A DNA stretch of 64,000 bases, taken from Parabacteroides sp. Its GTDB lineage: Bacteria; Bacteroidota; Bacteroidia; Bacteroidales; Tannerellaceae. This document shows, piece after piece, positions 27,948-36,803 of the stretch. Below the pieces are notes generated by a model. The model worked only from the letters and a program-made list of their open reading frames with translations, searched no databases and had not been told where the DNA came from. Every line of letters starts with the position of its first letter. Within the stretch, counting starts at the first letter, position 1. The translations under genes and the position numbers were made by a program. The DNA lies in contig JAQVCX010000005.1 of the NCBI GenBank assembly GCA_028689545.1, forward strand, positions 1 to 64,000, read 5' to 3'.

Positions 27948-28943
27948 CTAAAATATTTTATGAATTACTCTTTTGGTCTTAAGCAAAGCCTCTCTCATTT
28001 TATCCTTTGGATATGAATCGTATGGATCAATCACTATTTTCACGACCTTTTCCGAATTTAGGTCTATAAACTTATCTATATACGATTTAATGAAAGGAAA
28101 TAAATTGTATTTAAATAACAACAGACTTCTCGACGCTTTTACAAAAGGAAGCTTTTCACGATAAATCTGATCGGAATGCTGGAGTATCTCTCCTATTTTA
28201 GAAAGAGAGGCCGCCGTATCATTAATATCTAAAGGAATAATTGAATTATCAGGAAAATAAGTATTTATATTTTTACATCCACAATATATCGGCACTGAAT
28301 ATGCTAAAAAAGAATCCGCTATTTTCTCTGTCCAATAATCAAGTTCATACGAGTTTTCAATACAAATTGAAAACTCGTATGGGCATAAGGCTGTAGCCTT
28401 ATCGTCAACCATTTGTATTCCATTCCCATAAAAATCAATTTGATCACCATATTCTTCACGCAGTTTACTCATCCAAGCAAGTCTCTTTTTATGTCCCGGA
28501 AGAAATTTACGACTAGAAGTTATGAATGAGATCTTCTTCTTTTTCTCTGGCACTTCCATCAGCTCAATTTGCTTATAATCAAAAGAGGGAGAAGCTGTCC
28601 GGAAATTATATCCAAAATACCAAGGTAAAGCTTGTTGATCCCGATGATTATGAGGATGTCTTAAAGTATGAGCAGATATTACATGGTCAAATAAATTGAT
28701 AAAAGTTTGGGAATAAACTTTCACGATCGGAGGTTCTCCCGATATAAAAAATAAAGCTCCTGCTTTATAGCAAAGTTCATAGCTCTCTTTTATATTTTCA
28801 TATATCACGACAACATCCCATATAATATCAGCTCTCGAATTGAAAAAGAATTTATATCCTACTAAGTCCCAATCAGACGAAAGTTGTTTTTCAAAAAGAT
28901 TCGCAATTGGAGATATTATATTAATATTAATAATAGACTTCAT
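27948..28943 (-). CDS. Family 10 (alpha-1,3-fucosyltransferase-like) glycosyltransferase
   Basis: A 331-residue protein. The C-terminal GT10 signature is readable: CPYEFSICIENSYELDYWTE, then KIADSFLAYSVPIYCGCKNI, corresponding to the F.FENS..YVTEK..D.L..G.VPIY.G core of bacterial fucosyltransferases. Lys/Arg residues before it would hold the GDP. The likely donor is GDP-fucose or a similar GDP sugar; specificity is not certain. It lies 2 nt upstream of the DegT gene in the operon. Confidence 0.82.
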   Translation of the reverse strand: MKSIININIISPIANLFEKQLSSDWDLVGYKFFFNSRADIIWDVVVIYENIKESYELCYKAGALFFISGEPPIVKVYSQTFINLFDHVISAHTLRHPHNHRDQQALPWYFGYNFRTASPSFDYKQIELMEVPEKKKKISFITSSRKFLPGHKKRLAWMSKLREEYGDQIDFYGNGIQMVDDKATALCPYEFSICIENSYELDYWTEKIADSFLAYSVPIYCGCKNINTYFPDNSIIPLDINDTAASLSKIGEILQHSDQIYREKLPFVKASRSLLLFKYNLFPFIKSYIDKFIDLNSEKVVKIVIDPYDSYPKDKMREALLKTKRVIHKIF

Positions 28944-29000
28944 GATAATCTTGTATAAATAATCAATTCAACAAATTCAAAATTCAATAAATCATAGCCT

Positions 29001-30116
29001 TTACAAACTTTCGAAAACATTCTGCCACATAGAGACCAATTCTGATTTATCAAAGAATCTACGAGCATACTTCACTCCATTCCCAGAATCTAAATGATTA
29101 TCTATAAACTGATCAAATGGGACACTCCCGATCTCATGACAATCATAAACGCCCACTCCTGTGTTTATCAAACCTTTATAGATAATTCCAGATGGTGATA
29201 GATAGACTTTCTTCTTTAAATAAAGCAACAAGAATATATTACCCAATGCCGACTGATGCTCATAATCAAAAATAGCGACATCTATCGTATTTATTAATTC
29301 AGCATATTCCAGCCAGGATTTATTATCCCTCAATATTAACACCTTATTTCCAAATATACCTCGGGCTATATTTTCTATCGAATTCGCATAAGCTATATTA
29401 CCATAAGAAAGAGGTATCACCAGTTCAAAATCTTCATCTGCGTATTTCCTTAAGCAGTCCAGATATTTCTCATGTTTCAAAAAGGAATAGGCACAATGCC
29501 CCAATAAGATCCTTTTTCTATTTCCTTCCTTTCTTCCCTTTTCCAAATGATCTAATTCATCTGAAAAATGGCCTATAACATATACCGCATTATAAATTCG
29601 TACCGATTCAAATCGTTTCTTCAACTCTAAACGATCCGATTCAAACCCAGCGATCGCAGCTTTAAAAGAAGCAATTTTCACATCAGCGAACATCCATATA
29701 AAACGCAATAGTCTAGCGTATAGCCATCTTCCGACATTCTTTATCGTAACACTTTCCTTAATAGCATCTCCCCAAGAGAACCTGTAAAGATCATTCCCCC
29801 AGACACACCACACAATCTTCTCCGCAAAATCACGCCTCATTCTTATAAGTTCCCATGCAGAATAACAAAGGCCATGCAGAAAAATCCAATCGGCGAGATG
29901 TGTAAACGAGTAAGACGTTTTCAAATCGAACTTGTTTTTATAAATCACATTGGAATATCTTTCCAAATCCTTTATTGGAGTATTCGCAAAAACAACAAAC
30001 AAATGATCCTCTACGGTAAAGTTATTAGAAACGAACTTTATAAACTCTATATTAAATATAGAATTACCACCTGGCATCAAATGGATATATTTATATTTCT
30101 TGTCCATCCTATTCAT
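29001..30116 (-). CDS. GT56-like TDP-Fuc4NAc transferase (WecF/RffT family)
   Basis: A 371-residue protein. The start IHLMPGGNSIFNIEFIKFVS, the WCVWGNDLYRFSW segment and the DFELVIPLSYGNIAYANSI block resemble the WecF (4-alpha-L-fucosyltransferase) family, which moves Fuc4NAc from dTDP to lipid II in enterobacterial common antigen. The locus also has a DegT transaminase and acyltransferase that could supply such a dTDP sugar. The ATG follows directly after the flippase stop codon. Family assignment is from motif memory; the linkage made here is unknown. Confidence 0.75.
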   Translation of the reverse strand: MNRMDKKYKYIHLMPGGNSIFNIEFIKFVSNNFTVEDHLFVVFANTPIKDLERYSNVIYKNKFDLKTSYSFTHLADWIFLHGLCYSAWELIRMRRDFAEKIVWCVWGNDLYRFSWGDAIKESVTIKNVGRWLYARLLRFIWMFADVKIASFKAAIAGFESDRLELKKRFESVRIYNAVYVIGHFSDELDHLEKGRKEGNRKRILLGHCAYSFLKHEKYLDCLRKYADEDFELVIPLSYGNIAYANSIENIARGIFGNKVLILRDNKSWLEYAELINTIDVAIFDYEHQSALGNIFLLLYLKKKVYLSPSGIIYKGLINTGVGVYDCHEIGSVPFDQFIDNHLDSGNGVKYARRFFDKSELVSMWQNVFESL

Positions 30117-31556
30117 TTAAAAACGCTTTTTTAAAAACACCATAGCCTCACGAACGATCTGAGAATCTAACAAATAGCATATAAGAATATACAAACATGC
30201 TGTCAGCAGGATTTTAAAGACTAACGAGAAATAGACATTCTCTACAAATGATGCCAATAAAGCTGCAACTCCTATAGATATCAAAGTAATACCCACATAA
30301 GGAAATATATCTTTGAATATATCCAAAAGCTTAATACGGATAAACTTATGAACATGGTAAAACCAATAAAGCATCGTCACATAATAAACGAAAACGTAGG
30401 CAATGGTCATCCATACAGCACCCCAATTGAGCATACACAGAACCACCAATAACTGAGATATACCAGTTAAAATAAATCCTTTCAGATAAATATCCGAGGC
30501 TCCCCGCTCTACAATCAACTGCGTGTATAACGTCATAAATACATAAGCGATACCCCAGATTGACAAGATTCTCAAGAAGATAACACTAGGCAACCATTTA
30601 TCTCCGATAGTCACAACAATAAAATCTTCAGCAATAAATGCCAAACCCAAGAAAGCAGGGAAAGCGACAAAAGCGACAAAACGCTGTAACTTACGAAAGA
30701 CGTTTAATTTTCTATTCAAATCATCTCCTACTTGCACAAGAACCGGTTGCACAACTTGCTGGATCATTCCACTAATTAAAAGATTCCCCATTCCCATCCA
30801 TTTTTGGCCCTGTGAAAAAAAGCCAAGTTGAGATGCACTGTAAAATCTACCTAATAAAACAGAGAAGACATTATTATTTATTTGCTGGAAAATATTCGTG
30901 AATAATAATTTCACGCTAAACGGGAACATTTCCTTTAACGGGCGAAAATCAAAATCAAGAGTAGGTCTCCAAGGTGCGTAATAACAACGTAATATAGAGC
31001 CGGAAGCAACATAAACCAAACTCTGCCAGGCTAACGCCCAATAAGCATATCCCTTTATAGCACAAGTCAATCCAACGAGACCTGACAACAACATAGCGAC
31101 TATATCTATTTTAGCTTGCTCTTTAACCATCAGCCGCTTAAACATGACTGCGTATGGCACCATTCCTATCCCAGAGAAGAAGAAACCAACAAATATAATC
31201 CTCGATAATTGAACCAATTCAGGTCGATCATAAAACCGAGCAATTAACGGCGCGAAGTAAAACAAGATAAAATATAATATCGCGCTAGCAAAAAAAGTAA
31301 ACCAAAATACCGCATTATAATCTCTATGCGCAGTTTCCTGCTTATTCGTAAGTGCCACCGTAAATCCACTATTAATAATCGTACTAGCGATTCCACTAAA
31401 TATCGCCAACATTCCGACCAATCCATAGTCTTCGGCATCCAAAACACGTGCCAGATAAATACCAAACAACATCCCCAGCAACTGTTGTACCCCATTGCTC
31501 ACGCCTCCCCAGAAGAGGCCTGCCGCTGTCTTATCTTTTAATGATTGTTCTGCCAT
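30117..31556 (-). CDS. Wzx-like polysaccharide flippase (MOP superfamily)
   Basis: About 479 residues with 12-14 hydrophobic helices. The N-terminus SLKDKTAAGLFWGGVSNGVQ then YLARVLDAEDYGLVGMLAIF is the classic start of Wzx/RfbX lipopolysaccharide translocases. It flips the lipid-linked repeat across the inner membrane. I place the start at ATG 31556 (MAEQSL) because a TATCTTTG promoter box lies just upstream, inside the longer frame. It would be the first gene of the 30-22 kb transfer operon. Confidence 0.9.
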   Translation of the reverse strand: MAEQSLKDKTAAGLFWGGVSNGVQQLLGMLFGIYLARVLDAEDYGLVGMLAIFSGIASTIINSGFTVALTNKQETAHRDYNAVFWFTFFASAILYFILFYFAPLIARFYDRPELVQLSRIIFVGFFFSGIGMVPYAVMFKRLMVKEQAKIDIVAMLLSGLVGLTCAIKGYAYWALAWQSLVYVASGSILRCYYAPWRPTLDFDFRPLKEMFPFSVKLLFTNIFQQINNNVFSVLLGRFYSASQLGFFSQGQKWMGMGNLLISGMIQQVVQPVLVQVGDDLNRKLNVFRKLQRFVAFVAFPAFLGLAFIAEDFIVVTIGDKWLPSVIFLRILSIWGIAYVFMTLYTQLIVERGASDIYLKGFILTGISQLLVVLCMLNWGAVWMTIAYVFVYYVTMLYWFYHVHKFIRIKLLDIFKDIFPYVGITLISIGVAALLASFVENVYFSLVFKILLTACLYILICYLLDSQIVREAMVFLKKRF

Positions 31557-31579
31557 TCGATATTTACGGTAAAATGCCA

Positions 31580-31587
31580 CAAAGATA
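31580..31587 (-). promoter_or_regulatory. -7 box TATCTTTG of the flippase-glycosyltransferase operon
   Basis: The minus strand reads TATCTTTG (TAnnTTTG), 24 nt before ATG 31556. It suggests that the flippase operon is transcribed independently of the dehydrogenase/aminotransferase pair upstream. Confidence 0.6.
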
Positions 31588-31589
31588 AA

Positions 31590-31988
31590 CATTTACCGTT
31601 GGCTAACAGTAGAAAAGGGGAAGCTTTTCTTTCTTTATGTATATTTTAAGATATACTATCCATGGAAATCTTGATTTCTATACATAGAAAATGGGATTTA
31701 GTATTAATAGTAATTCGATTTTATATAGATAGTAATCTAGCCTATGTTAGGCCTATCCCAATAACGTCATGATATACAACAGGATAAAAGTACTTGTGTA
31801 AAAATCAGACTTATTGTATTTTTTCACGATTATTTCTTTCTAAAGAATGGCCTACCCGGGTTATGAATACGACTCAAAGGCTGATCCCTCGGAAAAAGAG
31901 AGGAACTCTCCGAACCGCAAAACGGGGGTAGCCAAGGCTGCGAAAGCCCTGACGAGATCTAAAATCTCAATCTCTATTTCCGGCGGGT
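31590..31988. other. Non-coding 0.4-kb region between two sugar operons with overlapping dyads
   Basis: No convincing gene is present. Two overlapping perfect dyads occur: GAAATC-TT-GATTTC (31665-31678) and TTTCTAT-AC-ATAGAAA (31675-31690). Near 31740 is an imperfect dyad, TAGCCTATGTTAGGCCTA. The right half (31840-31975) is GC-rich and may be structured. Confidence 0.5.
31889..31913 (-). terminator. Candidate terminator after the dehydrogenase gene
   Basis: On the minus strand GAGAG-TTC-CTCTC is followed by TTTTT and lies within an outer TCGG/CCGA pairing. The stem is short, so the call is tentative. Confidence 0.35.
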
Positions 31989-33008
31989 TTATGCCTTCCC
32001 CGCATAAATCCGCCGGATAATATCCACCACCTTCATGCCTTCCAAGACGTTGGTCGTTATGATCTCGCCGGGGGCACCGGAAAGGACGTTGACTACGTTA
32101 CGGATCACGAAGTTGTGGTTTTGGGCGGAGCCTTTGTAAGGGCCATAATCATTGCCGGGGTTGGTAGGAGCCAATTCCGGCATCTCATAATCCTTGATAT
32201 GGCAATATTCTACCTCATTCATATATTGACCGCCGATTTTCACGCTGCCATTCTCGGCCACGATCAGCATGCTGCTTTCCAGATTCTTGTCCCATACCGC
32301 CGTAGAGTAGCTCAAACTGCCCATTCCACCGTTCACGAAATTAAAATTCACGAAGCCGGAATCCTCAAAGGCGGTTAGTTTCTCGTGGTTGAAGTCGGCG
32401 AAACGGGTCTGGATATTACAGATATCCCCGAATAACCAGTACATAATGTCGATGAAATGGGAGAATTGGGTGAATAAGGTACCGCCATCCAAGGTAGCGT
32501 CGCCATGCCAACCCCCGGGTTTATAGTAGCGTTCGTCACGGTTCCAGTAGCAATTCAGCTGTACCATATAGATCTTACCTAATTTCCCGGACTCAACCAT
32601 ATCCTTGATCCATACCGAAGGCGGGGAATATCGGTTTTGCATCACGCAAAATACCTGCTTGCGGAATCTCAACGAGGTATAAACCACTTTCTCGGCATCC
32701 GCCAAGGTCAAGGCCATTGGCTTTTCTATGACCACATGATGTCCGCTCTCTATCGCTCGGATCGCCATCTCGGCATGTAAGCCGTTGGGCGTACAAATAT
32801 TCACCACATCTATATCCAATCCCAAACGGAACAGTTCATCTATATTACGGGCGAAAGGAACCGCGTAGGCCTCGATCCCCAGCTCCTCTTTCGGACGGAT
32901 ATCACACAAAGCGACCAACTCCGCCCCCTCATCCCGGGTAATCATCTCGGCATGACGCTTACCTATATGACCACAGCCGATCACGGCGAAACGTATTTTC
33001 TTATTCAT
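31989..33008 (-). CDS. Gfo/Idh/MocA dehydrogenase, WlbA/WbpB-like
   Basis: A 339-residue NAD-dependent sugar dehydrogenase. The N-terminal Rossmann motif is FAVIGCGHIGKRHAEMI. The signature EKPMALTLADAEKVV has the catalytic-site Lys, and the C-terminal sheet keeps GGWHGDATLDGGTLFTQFSH. The pattern fits WlbA/WbpB, which oxidise the 3-position of UDP-GlcNAc-uronic acid. The next enzyme in that pathway, a WlbC/WbpE-like aminotransferase, is the adjacent gene with a 4-nt ATGA overlap. I chose ATG 33008 (MNKKIRF); the longer frame to 33302 lies inside the aminotransferase and has no family match. The pathway gives UDP-2,3-diacetamido-glucuronic-type precursors. Confidence 0.85.
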   Translation of the reverse strand: MNKKIRFAVIGCGHIGKRHAEMITRDEGAELVALCDIRPKEELGIEAYAVPFARNIDELFRLGLDIDVVNICTPNGLHAEMAIRAIESGHHVVIEKPMALTLADAEKVVYTSLRFRKQVFCVMQNRYSPPSVWIKDMVESGKLGKIYMVQLNCYWNRDERYYKPGGWHGDATLDGGTLFTQFSHFIDIMYWLFGDICNIQTRFADFNHEKLTAFEDSGFVNFNFVNGGMGSLSYSTAVWDKNLESSMLIVAENGSVKIGGQYMNEVEYCHIKDYEMPELAPTNPGNDYGPYKGSAQNHNFVIRNVVNVLSGAPGEIITTNVLEGMKVVDIIRRIYAGKA

Positions 33009-34135
33009 AAAACACTCTTTATAGATTCTATAATATAAGTTTGCTCCTCTTCTGTCATCTCCGTATGAATCGGCAAGGATAATACGGACCGGCTCAAGCG
33101 AGAAGCGACATTCAAGTCTCCGGAAATCCGGCATCGATCCCTCATCACCTCTTGCTCCTGCAAGGGCAATGGATAATAAATCATAGAAGGAATGCCTCGT
33201 TCTTTTAACGCGGCTTGTACTTGATCCCTCTTGTCTACAGCTAACTGTATCGTATATTGATGATAAACATGCGATGAAAAGGCGGATTTTAGCGGTTCGC
33301 ATACAGCATCCAATCCGGCAAAGGCGGCATCGTATCTAGCGGCCACCTTACAACGAGCGGCGGCAAATTCATCTAAATACCGAAGCTTAACATCTAAGAT
33401 AGCGGCCTGCAAGGTATCCAGACGGGAGTTACAACCCACCAGAGAATGATGATATTTCACCTTTTGCCCATGATTGGCGATCATCCGCAGACGTTCGGCC
33501 AATCGCGCGTCGGAAGTAAACATCGCCCCACCATCTCCATAACAAGCCAACGGTTTCGAGGGGAAGAAGGAGGTCGTTCCTATAGCAGCGATCGTACCGG
33601 CTTTCTTCACCGTTCCATCCGAGAACGTATAATTAGCGCCGATGGATTGGGCATTATCCTCAATTACATATAGATCATGACGGCCAGCGATACGCAAGAT
33701 CGATTCCATATCACAACACTGGCCGAAAAGATGAACCGCGATAATAGCTCTCGTCTTTTCAGACAAGGCATCTTCTATCTTTTCTGGGTCTATATTGAAT
33801 GTCCCGGGATCTACATCCACTAATACCGGCACTAGGCCCAAAGCCAAAGCTACCTCAGCCGCGGCGATATATGTAAAAGCAGGAACGATCACCTCATCGC
33901 CCGGATGTAAGCCGAATGCCATCAAGGAGATTTGCAAGGCATCCGTGCCATTACCGCACGGGATCATATAAGGAACACCTAGGTAATCTGATAAATGGTT
34001 ACAAAATCCCTTCACCTGAGGGCCGTTGATAAAGGCGCAAGCATCTATCACCGTTTGCATGGCGGGATCGATCTCGCTACGCAAACGTTCATACTGCTTC
34101 CGCAGGTCTACCATCTGTATTTGTCTATCCGGCAT
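33005..34135 (-). CDS. DegT-family aminotransferase, WlbC/WbpE-like
   Basis: A 376-residue PLP enzyme starting QIQMVDLRKQYERLRSEID. It has GNGTDALQISLMAFGL, VIEDNAQSIGANY and the PLP lysine in GTTSFFPSKPLACYGDGGA (near residue 190). The SFFPSKPL.CYGDGGA block is the WbpE/WlbC type, which aminates UDP-3-keto-GlcNAcA with glutamate. It is coupled by ATGA overlap to the dehydrogenase. WbpA-like dehydrogenase and WbpD-like acetyltransferase partners are not in the immediate pair and may be elsewhere. Confidence 0.87.
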   Translation of the reverse strand: MPDRQIQMVDLRKQYERLRSEIDPAMQTVIDACAFINGPQVKGFCNHLSDYLGVPYMIPCGNGTDALQISLMAFGLHPGDEVIVPAFTYIAAAEVALALGLVPVLVDVDPGTFNIDPEKIEDALSEKTRAIIAVHLFGQCCDMESILRIAGRHDLYVIEDNAQSIGANYTFSDGTVKKAGTIAAIGTTSFFPSKPLACYGDGGAMFTSDARLAERLRMIANHGQKVKYHHSLVGCNSRLDTLQAAILDVKLRYLDEFAAARCKVAARYDAAFAGLDAVCEPLKSAFSSHVYHQYTIQLAVDKRDQVQAALKERGIPSMIYYPLPLQEQEVMRDRCRISGDLNVASRLSRSVLSLPIHTEMTEEEQTYIIESIKSVL

Positions 34136-34158
34136 CTTTCTTTATTCAAACTATGTAA

Positions 34159-34261
34159 ATGGCACGCAGATAACGCAGATTGGGCAGAAGGACACAGATA
34201 TATAATGATATAAATAAATTATCTGCGTTCATCTGCCCAATCTGTGTCATCTGCGTGCCAT
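34159..34261. repeat. Long inverted repeat (about 30-bp arms) between metG and the sugar genes
   Basis: The left arm begins ATGGCACGCAGATAACGCAG (34159 on) and the right arm is its near-perfect complement, ending CTGCGTGCCAT at 34261. Inner parts also pair partly, around an AT-rich centre. The CTGCGT and GCAGAT motifs recur several times within each arm. It looks like a dispersed palindromic element, and as RNA it would form a long hairpin ending metG transcripts. Confidence 0.85.
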
Positions 34262-34265
34262 ATTA

Positions 34266-36305
34266 TTATTTCACCTCGCTACCCGGTTTCACCTCTTTCT
34301 CCGGGGTGATAACGGCCAGCTTTCCATCGAAATTCTCGGCAGAGAGAATCATGCCCTCGGAAACAATGCCTTTCAGCTTGCGGGGAGCTAAGTTAGCAAT
34401 GAAGCAAACTTGCTTGCCTACCAATTCCTCGGGTTTATAATGCTGGGCGATACCCGATACGATCGTGCGTTTCTCCAGGCCATCGTCTATACGGAACTGA
34501 AGCAGCTTATCCGCTTTCGGAACCTTCACGCATTCCAGCACCGTACCCACGCGGATATCCAGTTTCATGAAATCATCGAACTCTATATTCTCACGGATCG
34601 GTTTCGCCTTATAGTTCGCCTCCTCATTCGCTTTCTTCGTATCCAATAGTTTCTGCACCTGCGCCTCGATCACGCTATCCTCTATCTTCTCGAACAGTAA
34701 CTCTGCCTTGCCCAATGGATGACCGGCCTCCAATAGATCCGTAGCACCTAGGCGATTCCATCCCAACGGTTCCACATTCAGCATCTTGTTCAGTTTCTCC
34801 ATGCTAAACGGCAAGAACGGCTCGAAAGCGATCGCCAGATTAGCCGTAATCTGCAAAGCGATATTCATGACCGTAGCGACACGGGGCATATCCGTCTTCG
34901 CCAATTTCCATGGCTCCATATCGGCTAGATACTTATTTCCGATACGGGCCAGGTTCATCGCCTCTTTCTGCGCATCGCGGAAGTGGTAGGTATCCAACAG
35001 GCGTTCCACGTTCTCTTTCACGTCCGCAAAATCCTTCAAGGTCTGACGATCGTAATCTGTCAACTCGCCAGCCGCCGGCACCTTACCCTCGAAATACTTA
35101 TCCGTAAGAACCAACGCACGGTTCACGAAGTTTCCTAGGATAGCTACCAACTCGTTATTATTGCGAGCCTGGAAATCTTTCCACGTAAAATCATTATCCT
35201 TTGTCTCCGGTGCGTTGGCCGTCAAGACATAGCGCAATACGTCTTGCTTGCCCGGCATATCCTCCAGATACTCGTTCAACCAAACCGCCCAGTTGCGAGA
35301 AGTAGAGATCTTGTCGCCCTCCAAGTTCAAGAACTCGTTGGCGGGGACATTCTCAGGCAAGTTATAAGAACCTTCCGCTTTCAGCATGGAAGGGAACACG
35401 ATGCAATGGAACACGATATTGTCTTTACCGATGAAATGGACCATTTTAGTCTCAGGGTCCTTCCACCAAGTCTCCCAGCTATCCGGCAGCAACTCCTTCG
35501 TATTGGAAATATAACCGATCGGAGCGTCGAACCATACATACAGGACCTTTCCTTCCGCCCCCTCCACGGGAACAGGGATACCCCAATCCAAGTCACGGCT
35601 CACCGCACGGGGTTGCAGGCCCATATCCAGCCAGCTCTTACACTGTCCGTATACGTTCGGCTTCCATTCCTTATGTCCTTCCAATATCCACTGGCGCAAG
35701 AACGGCTCCCACTTATCCAAAGGCAGATACCAATGCTTCGTCTCCCGCATCACCGGCTTGCTGCCACTGATAGCGGATTTCGGGTTGATCAGATCCGTGG
35801 CGCTGAGGGAAGTACCGCAAGCCTCGCATTGGTCGCCATACGCCTTCTCGTTGCCACAATGCGGACAAGTACCCGTGATGTAGCGGTCGGCCAAGAATTG
35901 CTTCGCCTCCTCATCGTAGTATTGCTCGCTTGTTTTCTCGATAAATTCGCCTTTATCATGCAATGTACGGAAGAAATCCGAGGCCATCTGATGATGCGTA
36001 GCGGAAGTGGTACGGGAATAGATATCAAACGTAATACCGAACTCCTCGAACGATTTCTTGATAATACCGTGGTAACGATCCACCACATCCTGCGGTGTCA
36101 CCCCCTCTTTCTTCGCTCTCAACGTGATGGGTACCCCATGCTCGTCTGAACCACCAATCATCAGCACTTCCTCCCCCTTCAAACGAAGGTAACGGGCATA
36201 AATATCAGCAGGCACATACACCCCGGCCAAGTGTCCGATATGCACCGGTCCGTTCGCATACGGCAACGCCGTAGTAATCAGCGTTCTCTTAAAATGTTTT
36301 TCCAT
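34266..36305 (-). CDS. metG: Methionyl-tRNA synthetase
   Basis: A 679-residue class I aminoacyl-tRNA synthetase. Visible are HIGH in [12 protein letters not shown], the zinc knuckle [18 protein letters not shown] near residue 145, the KMSKS-equivalent KISTSRN, and a C-terminal ~110-residue OB-fold tRNA-binding domain ([20 protein letters not shown]) that dimerises the enzyme. I chose ATG 36305 ([11 protein letters not shown]) because the promoter box at 36330-36337 lies inside the longer frame. It is essential, cytoplasmic and monocistronic. Confidence 0.97.
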   Translation of the reverse strand: MEKHFKRTLITTALPYANGPVHIGHLAGVYVPADIYARYLRLKGEEVLMIGGSDEHGVPITLRAKKEGVTPQDVVDRYHGIIKKSFEEFGITFDIYSRTTSATHHQMASDFFRTLHDKGEFIEKTSEQYYDEEAKQFLADRYITGTCPHCGNEKAYGDQCEACGTSLSATDLINPKSAISGSKPVMRETKHWYLPLDKWEPFLRQWILEGHKEWKPNVYGQCKSWLDMGLQPRAVSRDLDWGIPVPVEGAEGKVLYVWFDAPIGYISNTKELLPDSWETWWKDPETKMVHFIGKDNIVFHCIVFPSMLKAEGSYNLPENVPANEFLNLEGDKISTSRNWAVWLNEYLEDMPGKQDVLRYVLTANAPETKDNDFTWKDFQARNNNELVAILGNFVNRALVLTDKYFEGKVPAAGELTDYDRQTLKDFADVKENVERLLDTYHFRDAQKEAMNLARIGNKYLADMEPWKLAKTDMPRVATVMNIALQITANLAIAFEPFLPFSMEKLNKMLNVEPLGWNRLGATDLLEAGHPLGKAELLFEKIEDSVIEAQVQKLLDTKKANEEANYKAKPIRENIEFDDFMKLDIRVGTVLECVKVPKADKLLQFRIDDGLEKRTIVSGIAQHYKPEELVGKQVCFIANLAPRKLKGIVSEGMILSAENFDGKLAVITPEKEVKPGSEVK

Positions 36306-36329
36306 ACCTTGTGTTCTCTTTTTGAGGGA

Positions 36330-36337
36330 CAAAGGTA
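36330..36337 (-). promoter_or_regulatory. -7 box TACCTTTG of metG
   Basis: The minus strand reads TACCTTTG, a TAnnTTTG match, 25 nt upstream of ATG 36305. It decides the metG start. Confidence 0.7.
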
Positions 36338-36345
36338 CGGAATAA

Positions 36346-36377
36346 TTTGGTTAGATAAAAAAGAATGGTTTCCTTTG
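36346..36377 (+). promoter_or_regulatory. Promoter of the small membrane-protein genes
   Basis: TTTG (36346-36349), 20 nt, then TTCCTTTG (36370-36377), one mismatch to TAnnTTTG. It gives a leader of about 27 nt to ATG 36410 and is divergent from metG. Confidence 0.5.
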
Positions 36378-36409
36378 CTGCGAAGTATTCATTTAATCAG
36401 CAATTAACT

Positions 36410-36604
36410 ATGTTAAAAGAATTAGGGAAGTTTTTACTGGACGTAGCTAAGCTCATCATCGGTGGGGTTATTTTAGCTACGATTATGAATGACGTAACAA
36501 GCTGATGGTTGATTTACGGGGTTGGAAGTACCGCTGTTCTCACATTCATTTCCATCGGATTGTATTTAATCACTAATAATAATAAAGAGGAGGGACAAAT
36601 ATGA
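36410..36604 (+). pseudogene. DUF6722-like small membrane protein, interrupted by an in-frame TGA
   Basis: The frame reads MLKELGKFLLDVAKLIIGG then VILATIMNDVTS, then TGA at 36503-36505, then continues in the same frame as WLIYGVGSTAVLTFISIGLY and LITNNNKEEGQI to a TGA at 36602-36604. Together this is a complete ~64-residue protein of the DUF6722 type, with an amphipathic start and two membrane helices. A single nonsense codon therefore splits it. Options are a pseudogene, a sequencing error, or stop-codon readthrough. No selenocysteine machinery or SECIS-like structure was recognised. The next small gene overlaps its end by ATGA. Confidence 0.65.
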
Positions 36605-36711
36605 TTACACCAGCAGTCGCAGTATTCGGCACATTTGCTATTATTGGCATAATCGGCTGTATCATTATCAGCACCAAACGAGGGAGAGACTGGTTAAAGA
36701 AGTTCGATTAG
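36601..36711 (+). CDS. 36-residue single-helix membrane protein
   Basis: ATG 36601 overlaps the stop of the DUF6722 frame (ATGA). The product, MITPAVAVFGTFAIIGIIG then CIIISTKRGRDWLKKFD, has one transmembrane helix and a basic C-terminal tail that should stay in the cytoplasm. The overlap suggests translational coupling to the DUF6722 gene, so the nonsense codon there may also reduce this product. Function is unknown; no family is recognised. Confidence 0.55.
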   Translation: MITPAVAVFGTFAIIGIIGCIIISTKRGRDWLKKFD

Positions 36712-36778
36712 TCGCATACTCATCAGTACAAAAAAAGGAAGGGATTGGATTGATAGGGTATTGAAATAAGATATGGAG

Positions 36779-36803
36779 CGGGTGGCAAATGCCACCCGTT
36801 TTT
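36779..36803. terminator. Bidirectional terminator
   Basis: The stem CGGGTGGC (36779-36786) with GCCACCCG (36791-36798), loop AAAT, is followed by TTTTTATTT. It ends the small-gene transcript and lies at the 3' end of the DUF3575 gene. Confidence 0.8.

Noticed and set aside
31590-31800. Mpi-type invertible promoter before the flippase operon
   Set aside because: The dyads overlap each other; I found no pair of inverted repeats flanking a promoter-sized segment.
31840-31975. tRNA or known structured RNA in the GC-rich part of the gap
   Set aside because: No T-loop GTTCRA, acceptor pairing or known RNA consensus was found on either strand.
31847-32020. 57-codon plus-strand frame starting MAYPGYEYDSKADPSEKER
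   Set aside because: It overlaps the 3' end of the dehydrogenase gene on the other strand, has no promoter box, and matches no family I know.
32115-33302. Extended N-terminus of the Gfo/Idh/MocA dehydrogenase to 33302
   Set aside because: The extra 98 residues overlap the aminotransferase gene in another frame; ATG 33008 with ATGA coupling and an immediate Rossmann motif is the credible start.
35244-36149. 301-codon frame antisense to metG
   Set aside because: The real gene on the minus strand has full family motifs; this frame has none.
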